DNA of 64,000 nucleotides from Frigoribacterium sp. PhB160. GTDB lineage: Bacteria; Actinomycetota; Actinomycetes; Actinomycetales; Microbacteriaceae. A model generated the notes under the pieces. The model saw only the letters and a list, made by a program, of their open reading frames with translations. It was not told the DNA's origin and did not search any database. Below, in pieces: positions 37,157-47,121 of this stretch. The stretch is from NCBI RefSeq assembly GCF_003751785.1, contig NZ_RKIE01000001.1:845564-909563 (forward strand). Reading direction: 5' to 3'. The first letter of the stretch is position 1, and the number at the start of each line of letters is the position of its first letter. A program made the translations under genes and the position numbers.

Positions 37157-37626
37157 TGACCGACGTCGCCGCCCGCCTCGCCGAGCTCGACCTCGAGCTG
37201 CCCGAGGTGGCGGCCCCCGCCGGCGCCTACGTGCCGGCCGTCCGCACGGGCTCGTACGTCTACACCGCGGGGCAGCTGCCCTTCGTCGACGGCGTGCTGC
37301 CGGCGACGGGCAAGGTCGGCGCGAGCGCCGGCCTCGTGTCGCCCGACGACGCCAAGGCCATGGCCGCGACCTGCGTGCTCAACGCCCTCGCCGCGGCCGG
37401 CTCGGTCCTGGGCTCGCTCGACGAGGTCGTCCGCGTCGTGAAGGTGACGGGCTTCGTCGCCTCCGATCCGGGCTTCTCCGGCCAGCCCGGGGTGATCAAC
37501 GGGGCCTCCGAGCTGCTCGGCGACGTCTTCGGCGAGGCCGGGCGCCATGCCCGCAGCGCCGTCGGCGTGGCCGTGTTGCCGCTCGACTCGCCCGTCGAGG
37601 TGGAGCTGGTGCTGGAGGTGCGCTGA
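37156..37626 (+). CDS. RidA family protein (YjgF/Rv3678c-like)
   Basis: 156 residues. RidA proteins deaminate reactive enamine/imine intermediates from PLP enzymes; this longer, N-terminally extended subgroup is not guaranteed to be active. Seen: YVPAVRTGSYVYTAGQLPFVDG, LGSLDEVVRVVKVTGFVASD and ARSAVGVAVLPLDSPVEVELVLEV, the trimer-forming fold of the family; the usual catalytic Arg of the R(A/V)xV block aligns with the Arg in HARSAVGV. ATG overlaps the DUF4177 stop. Followed by a terminator facing acs. Confidence 0.9.
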   Translation: MTDVAARLAELDLELPEVAAPAGAYVPAVRTGSYVYTAGQLPFVDGVLPATGKVGASAGLVSPDDAKAMAATCVLNALAAAGSVLGSLDEVVRVVKVTGFVASDPGFSGQPGVINGASELLGDVFGEAGRHARSAVGVAVLPLDSPVEVELVLEVR

Positions 37627-37676
37627 CGACGCGCACCGCGCCTCCTCGTCCCCTCCGAGCGGAGGGGCAGGTCGAC

Positions 37677-37714
37677 ACGACGGGCCCGACCACCGAGGTG
37701 GCCGGGCCCGTCGT
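37677..37714. terminator. Bidirectional terminator, ridA / acs
   Basis: 12-bp stem ACGACGGGCCCG / CGGGCCCGTCGT with a 14-nt apical part that can fold as CCAC-CGAG-GTGG. Lies between convergent genes. Confidence 0.8.
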
Positions 37715-37728
37715 CGCGTGAGGCGGGG

Positions 37729-39681
<1,953 letters not shown>

Positions 39682-40066
39682 CTCGGTCCTCTCGCGTCGT
39701 TGCGGAACAGCCGGCTCACGCCGTCGCGCCGACCTTACTCCGGCCCCGGGTCGCGACCCGCCGCCGCCGGCCGCGCCCGACGCCGACGACACGGGGAGGC
39801 GCGGGTCGGCCCCGCCCTTCGCGCACCGGCCAGCCGCCGGTCCCGTCCTGCGCCCCGGGGGGTACTGTGATCCTCGTCGGACCTCGTCCGACGTGGCCGC
39901 GCTGACGATCCTCCCCCGATCCGGCGTGGCCGCGGCGGCATCCGTTCCCCCCGATGGGTGCCGCCCCTCTCACTCGGTCCCTCCCCAGGCTCCTCCGGCA
40001 CGGCACGGTCCACGACTAGCGCTCGGCACCGGCGGCCCCCGGTCGCTCGGTGCCTAACGTCTCGGC
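39682..40066. other. 385-bp divergent intergenic region acs / tad
   Basis: No gene seen. It contains a GGAGGCGC octamer (39795), a TACTGT -10-like element (39863-39868) and, just after it, a perfect inverted repeat CGTCGGAC-CTC-GTCCGACG (39875-39893), a candidate operator. A GTGGCCGCG word occurs twice (about 39893 and 39929). The tad -10 element is at its right end. Confidence 0.45.
40055..40060 (+). promoter_or_regulatory. -10 element of the tad operon
   Basis: TAACGT, spacer CTCGGC, ATG at 40067 (leaderless). Confidence 0.55.
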
Positions 40067-41173
40067 ATGATCGCCGACAGATCCCTCGATCCTCCGCCTC
40101 CGCCTCCGTTCCCGGCCTCGTTGCGGCCGGCCGACGCGTGGCCGCCGGGCCGCTTCGTCCCCGTCGTGCGGGCTCCGTCGTCCGACCGGGGCGGCGGGCA
40201 GGCCCTCGCCCTGCGGACCCGGCTGCTCGGCGACGGCCCGCTCGCCCCGTTCGTCGCCGACCCCTCGGTCACCGACGTGTTCGTCAACGGCGGGGCCGGC
40301 ACGTGGGTCGACCGTGGCACCGGAGCCCGCCCCGACCCGCGGGTCCACCTCTCCGAGGCGGCCACCCGCGCGCTCGCCGTCCGACTCGTCGCGCTCGGCG
40401 GGCGGCACGTCGACGAGTCGAGCCCGTGCGTCGACGTGCGGCTGGCCGACGGCGTCCGCGTGCACGCCGTCCTGCCCCCGGTCTCGACGACGGGCACCCT
40501 CCTGTCGGTCCGGTTCCCGCGGCTCGACCCCGTGACGCTCGACGACCTCTCCGCCCAGGGCTTCTTCGGGCCGGGAGCCGAGGAGGCCGTCCGGGCCTGC
40601 GTGGCCGACCGGGCGAACGTGCTGGTCACGGGGGCCGGCGGCGCGGGCAAGACGACCCTCCTCGCCGCCATGCTCGGCGCCGCGCCGCCCTCCGACCGGA
40701 TCGTCACCATCGAGGACGTCGCCGAGCTCCGCGTCGTCCACCCGCACGTCGTGTCGCTCGAGGCGCGGCAGCCCAACCTCGAGGGCGTCGGCGGGGTCGA
40801 CACCGCCCGTCTCCTCCGCGAGGCGCTCCGGATGCGACCCGACCGCCTCGTCGTGGGGGAGTGCCGCGGGGTCGAGGTCCGCGACCTGCTGTCGGCCCTC
40901 AACACGGGCCACGACGGCGGGGCCGGGACGCTCCACGCGAACGGCCTGGCCGACGTGCCGGCCCGGCTCGAGGCCCTCGGCGCGGTCGCCGGGCTCTCGC
41001 CGGCCGCCCTGGCCCGGCAGGCCGTGAGCGCCTTCGACGCCGTCCTCCACGTCGAGCGTCGTGAGGGCCGACGGAGGCTCGAGCGGGTGGGTCGGCTCGT
41101 CCTCGGCCCGGGCGGCGAGCTGCGCTCCCGCGACGCGTCGGCAGGGGCGTCGGAGGCCGCTCGTGCCGCGTGA
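40067..41173 (+). CDS. tadA: TadA/CpaF-type secretion ATPase
   Basis: 368 residues. Hexameric ATPase that drives assembly of Flp/Tad pili. After a Pro-rich N-terminus, FVADPSVTDVFVNGG begins the N-domain; Walker A is TGAGGAGKTTLL (Lys195), the Asp box VTIEDVAELRV, RQPNLEGVGGV, Walker B RLVVGECRGVEV, and the His box GHDGGAGTLHANG. The C-terminal Ala-rich tail is short. First gene of the pilus locus; its start is supported by the leaderless promoter. Homologous to Rv3659c of the mycobacterial tad cluster. Confidence 0.94.
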   Translation: MIADRSLDPPPPPPFPASLRPADAWPPGRFVPVVRAPSSDRGGGQALALRTRLLGDGPLAPFVADPSVTDVFVNGGAGTWVDRGTGARPDPRVHLSEAATRALAVRLVALGGRHVDESSPCVDVRLADGVRVHAVLPPVSTTGTLLSVRFPRLDPVTLDDLSAQGFFGPGAEEAVRACVADRANVLVTGAGGAGKTTLLAAMLGAAPPSDRIVTIEDVAELRVVHPHVVSLEARQPNLEGVGGVDTARLLREALRMRPDRLVVGECRGVEVRDLLSALNTGHDGGAGTLHANGLADVPARLEALGAVAGLSPAALARQAVSAFDAVLHVERREGRRRLERVGRLVLGPGGELRSRDASAGASEAARAA

Positions 41174-41249
41174 GGCACGACTCGGCGACCCCGCGTACGG
41201 TCCGCGTCGCGCCCCGGCCGACGGCCCGTCGGGGCCCCGGGGGAGGCGC

Positions 41250-42194
41250 GTGTCGGTCACGCCCGTCGCCACGGTCGTCGAGCGCGTCGCCGTGCTGCTC
41301 GGCGCGGGCGTGGCACCAGCGTCCGCCTGGCGCCACGTGGGCGAGGCAGAGCCGAGCGACGTGCTGCGGTCGTTCCTCGGCGGGGTGGCGGACGCCGCCG
41401 CCCGGGGGGAGGCGGTCTCCGGTGCGCTCCTCGCCGCCCTGGGGCGGTCGCCGTTCCCCCGCGCCCGCGACGGCCCCCGGCTCGAGGCGGAGTGGCGTCA
41501 GGTGGCCTGCGCCTGGCGGGTCGCCGAGGGGAGCGGTGCGCCGCTCGGCCACTGCCTCCGGTCCTTCGTGGCGGCCCTCCGCGAGGCGGACCGCGCACGG
41601 CGGGAGGTCGAGGTGGCCCTGAGCGGGCCTCGGTCGGCCGGTCGCATCGTTCTCGCGCTGCCCCCGGTCGGGGTCCTCTTCTCCGCGGGCATGGGCGCGG
41701 ACGCCGTCGGCGTCCTGGTCGGCTCGCCGGTGGGGTGGACGTGCCTGGCCCTCGGCGGGGCGCTCGTCGAGGCGGCGCGCCGATGGACCGCGCGCCTCGT
41801 CCGGTCGGCGACGCCGTCCGACGCCGTGCCCGGCCTGCGCCTCGAGCTCCTGTCGGTGGCGGTCTCGGGCGGCGGCGCCTGGTCGGCGGCGATGGACGCC
41901 GTCCGGGCCGCCGTCGACGAGAGCGGCTGCGACCTCGGGCCCGCGGAGGCCGACGCCGACGGGGTCGACGTCCTCGATCTGTCCCGCCGCGCCGGTGCCC
42001 CCGCGTCGGAGCTCCTCCGTGCCGCCGCGGCCGAGCGCCGGCTCGAGGCCTCGACGCAGGCCCGGGCCGCGGCCGGGCGGCTGGGATCGACGCTCATGCT
42101 GCCGCTCGGCGCGTGCGTGCTGCCTGCCTTCCTCGTCGTCGGGGTCGTCCCCCTCGTCGTGTCGCTCGTCTCCTCCACGGCGAGCACCCTGTGA
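41250..42194 (+). CDS. Type II secretion F-like inner membrane protein (TadB/TadC type)
   Basis: 314 residues. GTG at 41250 is chosen since GGGGGAGGCGC precedes it; an upstream GTG at 41163 would overlap tadA. One T2SF-like domain: VVERVAVLLGAGVAPASAW (about 6-25) and a later CAWRVAEGSGAPLGHCLRSF, the classic LLxxGxPxxxAL-like pattern, followed by membrane helices IVLALPPVGVLFSAG, WTCLALGGALVEAA and the C-terminal PLGACVLPAFLVVGVVPLV. It is the membrane platform for the pilus ATPase. Only one such gene is seen, whereas many Tad loci have separate TadB and TadC. Confidence 0.82.
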   Translation: MSVTPVATVVERVAVLLGAGVAPASAWRHVGEAEPSDVLRSFLGGVADAAARGEAVSGALLAALGRSPFPRARDGPRLEAEWRQVACAWRVAEGSGAPLGHCLRSFVAALREADRARREVEVALSGPRSAGRIVLALPPVGVLFSAGMGADAVGVLVGSPVGWTCLALGGALVEAARRWTARLVRSATPSDAVPGLRLELLSVAVSGGGAWSAAMDAVRAAVDESGCDLGPAEADADGVDVLDLSRRAGAPASELLRAAAAERRLEASTQARAAAGRLGSTLMLPLGACVLPAFLVVGVVPLVVSLVSSTASTL

Positions 42195-42331
42195 GGTCGC
42201 TCCCCAGCGCGATGGCCGGCACCGCCGGCGCCGGCCACCGGCGAGCGAGACTCGCCCCGGGTCGGCCGCCGGTCGATCCGGCGCCGCCGGCGCCGCACCC
42301 CCATCGCACCACCCCGAGCCAGGAGGACCTC

Positions 42332-42589
42332 ATGACCACGACGACCACCATCCGCACCACCTGCACGGGCCGCGTCGAGACCGCGGCCGCGGTCGGCCTG
42401 CCGTCCCGCTCGCGGCTCGGCCACGCGCTCGACGCCCTCCGCTCCGACCGCGGGGCCGCCACCGCCGAGTACGCGATCGTCATCATGGCGGCGGTCGGCT
42501 TCGCCGGGGTCCTCCTCGCCGTGATGAGGTCGGACGAGGTACGAGGCGTGCTCGGCGACCTCGTCCGCTCGGCCCTCACGGTGGGCTGA
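42332..42589 (+). CDS. DUF4244 family Flp-type prepilin
   Basis: 85 residues. A 40-residue basic leader ends in RSDRGAATAEYAIVIMAAVGFAGVLLAV, where the Gly-Ala junction followed by Glu at +5 is the prepilin peptidase site and start of the pilin helix. This is the DUF4244 family, homologous to Rv3656c, the presumed pilus subunit. AGGAGG lies 5 nt before the ATG. Sits between the platform gene and two TadE-like genes, after a 137-bp gap. Confidence 0.9.
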   Translation: MTTTTTIRTTCTGRVETAAAVGLPSRSRLGHALDALRSDRGAATAEYAIVIMAAVGFAGVLLAVMRSDEVRGVLGDLVRSALTVG

Positions 42590-42591
42590 CG

Positions 42592-43005
42592 ATGTCGGCG
42601 CGTCGGTCCGGGCCGGAGCGGTGGCCGCACGGCCTCGGGGGGCCGGCGCACGGCGCCCGACCCGTCCCGCGCCTCCGGCACGACCGGGGCAGCGTGACCG
42701 CGGAGTTCGCGGTGACGGTGCCGGCCTTGCTCGCGGTGGTCGGCCTCGTCGTCGCCGCGACGGGCGCCGCGCGGCAGTCGGTGGCGCTGGCCGACGCCGC
42801 GGCCGTCGTCGCCCGACAGACCGCTCGGGGCGACGAGGCCGCCGTGCCCGGCACCCTGGCCCGACTGGCCCCCGGTGCCTCGGCCACCTCCTCCGTGGAG
42901 GGCGACCTCGTCTGCGTGCGGGTCGAGCGGGCCGTCGACGTCGGGCCGCTGGCGGGCGTCGTCGCGCTCTCGTCCCGCAGCTGCGCTCCCGGGCTCGGCC
43001 GGTGA
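42592..43005 (+). CDS. TadE-like pseudopilin
   Basis: 137 residues. Arg-rich leader, then RGSVTAEFAVTVPALLAVVGLVVAATGAARQ, the TadE prepilin-like helix with Glu five residues after Ser. The C-terminal part contains VCVRVERAVDVGPL. Corresponds to Rv3655c. Starts 2 bp after the DUF4244 gene; its stop overlaps the next start (GTGA). Confidence 0.87.
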   Translation: MSARRSGPERWPHGLGGPAHGARPVPRLRHDRGSVTAEFAVTVPALLAVVGLVVAATGAARQSVALADAAAVVARQTARGDEAAVPGTLARLAPGASATSSVEGDLVCVRVERAVDVGPLAGVVALSSRSCAPGLGR

Positions 43006-43406
43006 GCGACCGCGCGTCGCCGCCGTCGCGGCGCTCGGCGCCGTCGTGGCGCTCCGAGCGGGGCAGCGCCGCGGCCTCCGCCCTCGTGGTCGTGGCGCTC
43101 GTCGCGCTCTGCGTCGTCGTGGTCGCCGGCTGTCGCGTCCTCGCCGAGCGAGGCCGCGTCGCCGGGGCGGCCGACGCCTCGGCGCTCGCCGCCGCCGACG
43201 TCGCGGCCGGCCTCGTCGCCGGGTCGCCGTGCCCCCGCGCGGCGGCCGCCGCGACGGCCAACGGCACGGTGCTCGACAGCTGCGTCGTCGCCGGGCACGA
43301 GGCCACCGTGCGGGTCTCGACGGTGGTCTCCGGCGTGGTCGTCGCGGCCTCCGCGACGGCCGGGCCGCCGCCCGCCGACGACCGGTCGGGCCCCGCACCG
43401 CCGTGA
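43002..43406 (+). CDS. Rv3654c-family TadE-like protein
   Basis: 134 residues. RGSAAASALVVVALVALCVVVVAGCRVLAERGRVAGAADASALAAAD is the Rv3654c pattern, shown here in pieces: a single helix with the E-position replaced by Ala/Ser, then the AGAADASALAAAD segment typical of helicase/secretion-neighbourhood TadG-like proteins. Two Cys pairs (Cys in SPCPRA and DSCVV). Last gene of the tad group; GTG overlaps the TadE-like stop by 4 bp. Confidence 0.83.
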   Translation: MSDRASPPSRRSAPSWRSERGSAAASALVVVALVALCVVVVAGCRVLAERGRVAGAADASALAAADVAAGLVAGSPCPRAAAAATANGTVLDSCVVAGHEATVRVSTVVSGVVVAASATAGPPPADDRSGPAPP

Positions 43407-43561
43407 ACGGGCCGTGACGGCGGTGTGTGTATGGTGTGCCTGTCGGCCGCACCCGTTCCCGCCGTCGCGCCGGCCGAGGCGCGGCCCGGAGGGCCCGCTG
43501 TCGTCCCTCGCTCCCGGTCCCGTCGACCGGTCCCCGTCGTCCCCCCACCCCAAGGAGTCCC

Positions 43562-46495
43562 GTGCCAGGCACGAAGAAGCTGGTCATCGTCGAGTCGCCC
43601 GCGAAGGCCAAGACGATCGCCCAGTACCTCGGCAGCGGATACGAGGTCCTCGCGTCCGTCGGCCACATCCGCGACCTCGTCGAGCCGAAGAACCTGCCCG
43701 CCGAGCTCAAGAAGGGCTCGCTCGGCAAGTTCTCGGTCGACGTCGAGAACGGCTTCGAGCCCTACTACGTCGTCTCCGACGCCAAGAAGAAGACGGTGTC
43801 CGACCTCAAGCGCGCGCTCAAGGGCGCCGACGAGCTCTACCTCGCCACTGATGAGGACCGCGAGGGCGAGGCCATCGCGTGGCACCTGCTGCAGGAGCTC
43901 AAGCCGAAGGTGCCCGTCAAGCGGATGGTCTTCCACGAGATCACCAAGGACGCGATCCAGAAGGCCCAGGAGAACACCCGCGAGCTCGACACCGCGCTCG
44001 TCGACGCGCAGGAGACGCGCCGCATCCTCGACCGCCTCTACGGCTACGAGGTCTCGCCCGTCCTCTGGCGGAAGGTCGGCCCGGGGCTCTCGGCCGGTCG
44101 CGTCCAGTCGGCCGCCACGCGCCTCGTCGTCGACCGCGAGCGCGAGCGCCTCGCCTTCGTCTCCGCCTCCTACTGGGACCTCACCGCCACCTTCGAGCCG
44201 AGCACCGAGGCGCTCCCCTTCTCCTCGCGCCTCGTGCGGGTCAACGGCACCCGCGTCGCCAGCGGCCGCGACTTCGACGACCGCGGCCGCCTCAAGGGCG
44301 AGGCCGTGGCGCTCGACGAGGCCTCGGCCGGCACGCTGAGCCGCGCCCTCGAGGGCGACGCCGTGCAGATCGTCGTCTCGTCGGTCGAGTCGAAGCCCTA
44401 CACGCGCCGTCCCGCGGCCCCGTTCACGACGTCGACCCTGCAGCAGGAGGCGGCGCGCAAGCTCCGCTTCTCCGCGCGCCAGACCATGAGCGTCGCGCAG
44501 TCGCTGTACGAGAACGGCCACATCACCTACATGCGCACCGACTCGCCGTCCTTGTCGCAGCAGGCGACGAACGCCGCCCGCAGCCAGGCGGCCTCGCTCT
44601 ACGGCTCCGAGACCGTGCCCGAGAAGCCCCGCACGTACTCGGGCAAGAGCAAGAACGCCCAGGAGGCGCACGAGGCGATCCGTCCCTCGGGCGACACCTT
44701 CCGCACCCCGAGCGAGATGCAGGGCGCCCTCCGCGGCAACGACTGGAAGCTCTACGACCTCATCTGGAAGCGCACGGTCGCCTCGCAGATGGCCGACGCC
44801 AAGGGCTCGACCGCCTCCGTGGTCGTCTCGGCCACGGTGCCCGACGCGGTCGAGGGGATCACCGCGCGGTCGACGGCCGGCACGCTCGCCGAGTTCGTCG
44901 CGACCGGCACCGTCATCACCTTCCGCGGCTTCCTGGCCGCGTACGAGGAGGGGCGCGACGAAGATCGCCACGGCACGGCCGAGCAGGCCGAGGCGAAGCT
45001 GCCGAAGCTCACCGAGGGACAGCAGCTGGCGCTCGACGAGGTCGAGGCCAAGGGGCACGACACGAGCGCCCCGCCGCGCTACACCGAGGCGAGCCTGGTG
45101 AAGACGCTGGAGGAGCTCGGCATCGGGCGGCCCTCGACCTACGCCGCGATCATGTCGACGATCGTCGACCGCGGCTACGTGACCCCCCGAGGCACCGCCC
45201 TCGTGCCGAACTGGATCGCCTTCTCGGTCGTCCGCCTCCTGGAGGAGTACTTCGGCGACCTGGTCGAGTACGACTTCACGGCCAGCATGGAGGACGACCT
45301 CGACCTCATCGCCGGCGGCGACGCCGACCGCGTCGACTGGCTGAACGGGTTCTACTTCGGCAACGACACGCACCGGGGCCTGCGCAAGGTCATCGACAAC
45401 CTGGGCGAGATCGACGCCCGCGACATCAACTCCATCGCCCTGGGCGAGGGCATCACCCTCCGCATCGGCCGCTACGGCCCCTACCTCGAGGCCCCGGGCG
45501 ACGACCCCGAGACCCCGCGCCGGGTGAACGTGCCGGAGGACCTCGCCCCCGACGAGCTGACCCCGCAGCGAGCTCGAGACCTCATGGACGCGCCCGTCGT
45601 CGGCGACCGGGTCCTCGGCGTGGAGCCCGAGTCGGGCAAGGAGGTCGTCGCGAAGGACGGCCGCTTCGGCCCCTACGTCACCGAGCGCACCCCGGAGGAG
45701 GTGACGGCCGACCCCGCGACCGGCGAGGTCGTCGAGGCCCCTGCGGCCGCGGCGACGACCGGAACCGCCAAGACCCCCGCGAAGAAGGCCCCGGCCAAGA
45801 AGGCCGCCGCCCCCAAGGAGCGCACCGCCTCCCTGTTCAAGAGCATGAGCGTCGACACGGTCGACCTCGAGACGGCCCTCAAGCTGCTGGCGCTGCCCCG
45901 CACGGTGGGCGTCGACCCCGAGAGCGGCGACGAGATCCAGGCGCAGAACGGCCGCTACGGCCCGTACCTGAAGAAGGGCACCGACACGAGGTCGCTGACC
46001 TCGGAGGAGCAGATCTTCGACATCGACCTGCCGGGTGCGCTCGAGCTCTACGCGCAGCCGAAGTACGGCGCCCGCCGTGCCAGCAGCGCGCTCGCGGAGT
46101 TCGAGGCCGACCCGGTCAGCGGCAAGCCGATCCGGGTCAAGGACGGTCGCTTCGGCCCGTACGTCACCGACGGCGAGACCAACGCGACGATCCCGCGTGG
46201 CGAGACGGTGGAGGAGGTCGACTTCGACCGGGCCGTCCAGCTCCTCGCCGACAAGCGGGCCAAGGGACCGGCGAAGCCGAAGGCGAAGGCCCCGGCCAAG
46301 AAGCCGGCGGCGAAGAAGCCCGCCGCGAAGAAGCCGGCCGCCGCCAAGACCACGGCCGCGAAGACCACGGCCGCGAAGACGACCGCCGCGAAGACGACCG
46401 CCGCGAAGACGACCGCCGCCAAGAAGCCGGCTGCCACGAAGGCGACGGCGGCGAAGGCCGCGCCCGCCTCGACGACCCCGGCGACGACCGAGTAG
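43562..46495 (+). CDS. topA: DNA topoisomerase I
   Basis: 977 residues. Type IA enzyme relaxing negative supercoils. Toprim start KKLVIVESPAKAKTIAQYLG, DREGEAIAWHLLQ, active-site Tyr in NGHITYMRTDSPSLS, then topo_C repeats each ending GRYGPYL or GRFGPYVT (five such motifs), with no zinc fingers. The last 80 residues are Lys/Ala-rich (AKKPAAKKPAA, AKTTAAKTTAA), the actinobacterial DNA-binding tail. GTG at 43562 has AAGGAG 6 nt upstream. tmk begins on its stop codon (TAGTG), followed by holB, so the three replication genes form an operon. Confidence 0.97.
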   Translation: MPGTKKLVIVESPAKAKTIAQYLGSGYEVLASVGHIRDLVEPKNLPAELKKGSLGKFSVDVENGFEPYYVVSDAKKKTVSDLKRALKGADELYLATDEDREGEAIAWHLLQELKPKVPVKRMVFHEITKDAIQKAQENTRELDTALVDAQETRRILDRLYGYEVSPVLWRKVGPGLSAGRVQSAATRLVVDRERERLAFVSASYWDLTATFEPSTEALPFSSRLVRVNGTRVASGRDFDDRGRLKGEAVALDEASAGTLSRALEGDAVQIVVSSVESKPYTRRPAAPFTTSTLQQEAARKLRFSARQTMSVAQSLYENGHITYMRTDSPSLSQQATNAARSQAASLYGSETVPEKPRTYSGKSKNAQEAHEAIRPSGDTFRTPSEMQGALRGNDWKLYDLIWKRTVASQMADAKGSTASVVVSATVPDAVEGITARSTAGTLAEFVATGTVITFRGFLAAYEEGRDEDRHGTAEQAEAKLPKLTEGQQLALDEVEAKGHDTSAPPRYTEASLVKTLEELGIGRPSTYAAIMSTIVDRGYVTPRGTALVPNWIAFSVVRLLEEYFGDLVEYDFTASMEDDLDLIAGGDADRVDWLNGFYFGNDTHRGLRKVIDNLGEIDARDINSIALGEGITLRIGRYGPYLEAPGDDPETPRRVNVPEDLAPDELTPQRARDLMDAPVVGDRVLGVEPESGKEVVAKDGRFGPYVTERTPEEVTADPATGEVVEAPAAAATTGTAKTPAKKAPAKKAAAPKERTASLFKSMSVDTVDLETALKLLALPRTVGVDPESGDEIQAQNGRYGPYLKKGTDTRSLTSEEQIFDIDLPGALELYAQPKYGARRASSALAEFEADPVSGKPIRVKDGRFGPYVTDGETNATIPRGETVEEVDFDRAVQLLADKRAKGPAKPKAKAPAKKPAAKKPAAKKPAAAKTTAAKTTAAKTTAAKTTAAKTTAAKKPAATKATAAKAAPASTTPATTE

Positions 46496-47121
46496 TGGCC
46501 GGGCTCTTCATCACCCTCGAGGGCGGCGACGGGTCGGGCAAGACGACGCAGGCCGGCCTGCTCGAGTCGTGGCTGGTCGGCGAGGGTCGCCGGGTCGTGC
46601 GGACGCGCGAGCCCGGCGGCACCGACCTGGGGCTCGAGCTCCGCCAGATCGTGCTGCACCGCCGCGGCCACATCGCCCCGCGCGCCGAGGCCCTGCTCTA
46701 CGCCGCCGACCGGGCCCACCACGTCGAGACCCTCGTGCGTCCGGCGCTCGAGCGTGGCGAGGTCGTCCTGCAAGACCGGTACATCGACTCGTCGGTCGCC
46801 TACCAGGGAGCCGGTCGCGTGCTCGGCGGCGACGAGGTGCGGGCCCTCTCGCGATGGGCGGTCGAGGGCCTCGAGCCCGACCTCACGGTGCTGCTCGACC
46901 TCGACGAGCAGCTCGGCCGTCGGCGCCTCGACGCGGGCCGCACGACCTGGGACCGCCTCGAGGCCGAGGCGTCCGAGTTCCACGCGGCCGTGCGCCGTGC
47001 CTACCTCGCGATCGCCGACGCCGAGCCTGGCCGCTTCCTCGTCGTCGACGCGTCGCGCCCGGTCGACGACATCGCCGCCGAGGTGCGCGCGCGGGTGGCC
47101 GCGCTGCTGGACGCGGCATGA
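46495..47121 (+). CDS. tmk: Thymidylate kinase
   Basis: 208 residues. dTMP to dTDP. P-loop FITLEGGDGSGKTTQAGLL, TREPGGTDLG, LYAADRAHHVE, DRYIDSSVAYQGAGR and a short lid (LGRRRLDAGR). GTG overlaps the topA stop by one base; its own stop overlaps the holB ATG (ATGA). tmk-holB pairing is conserved in many bacteria. Confidence 0.97.
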   Translation: MAGLFITLEGGDGSGKTTQAGLLESWLVGEGRRVVRTREPGGTDLGLELRQIVLHRRGHIAPRAEALLYAADRAHHVETLVRPALERGEVVLQDRYIDSSVAYQGAGRVLGGDEVRALSRWAVEGLEPDLTVLLDLDEQLGRRRLDAGRTTWDRLEAEASEFHAAVRRAYLAIADAEPGRFLVVDASRPVDDIAAEVRARVAALLDAA

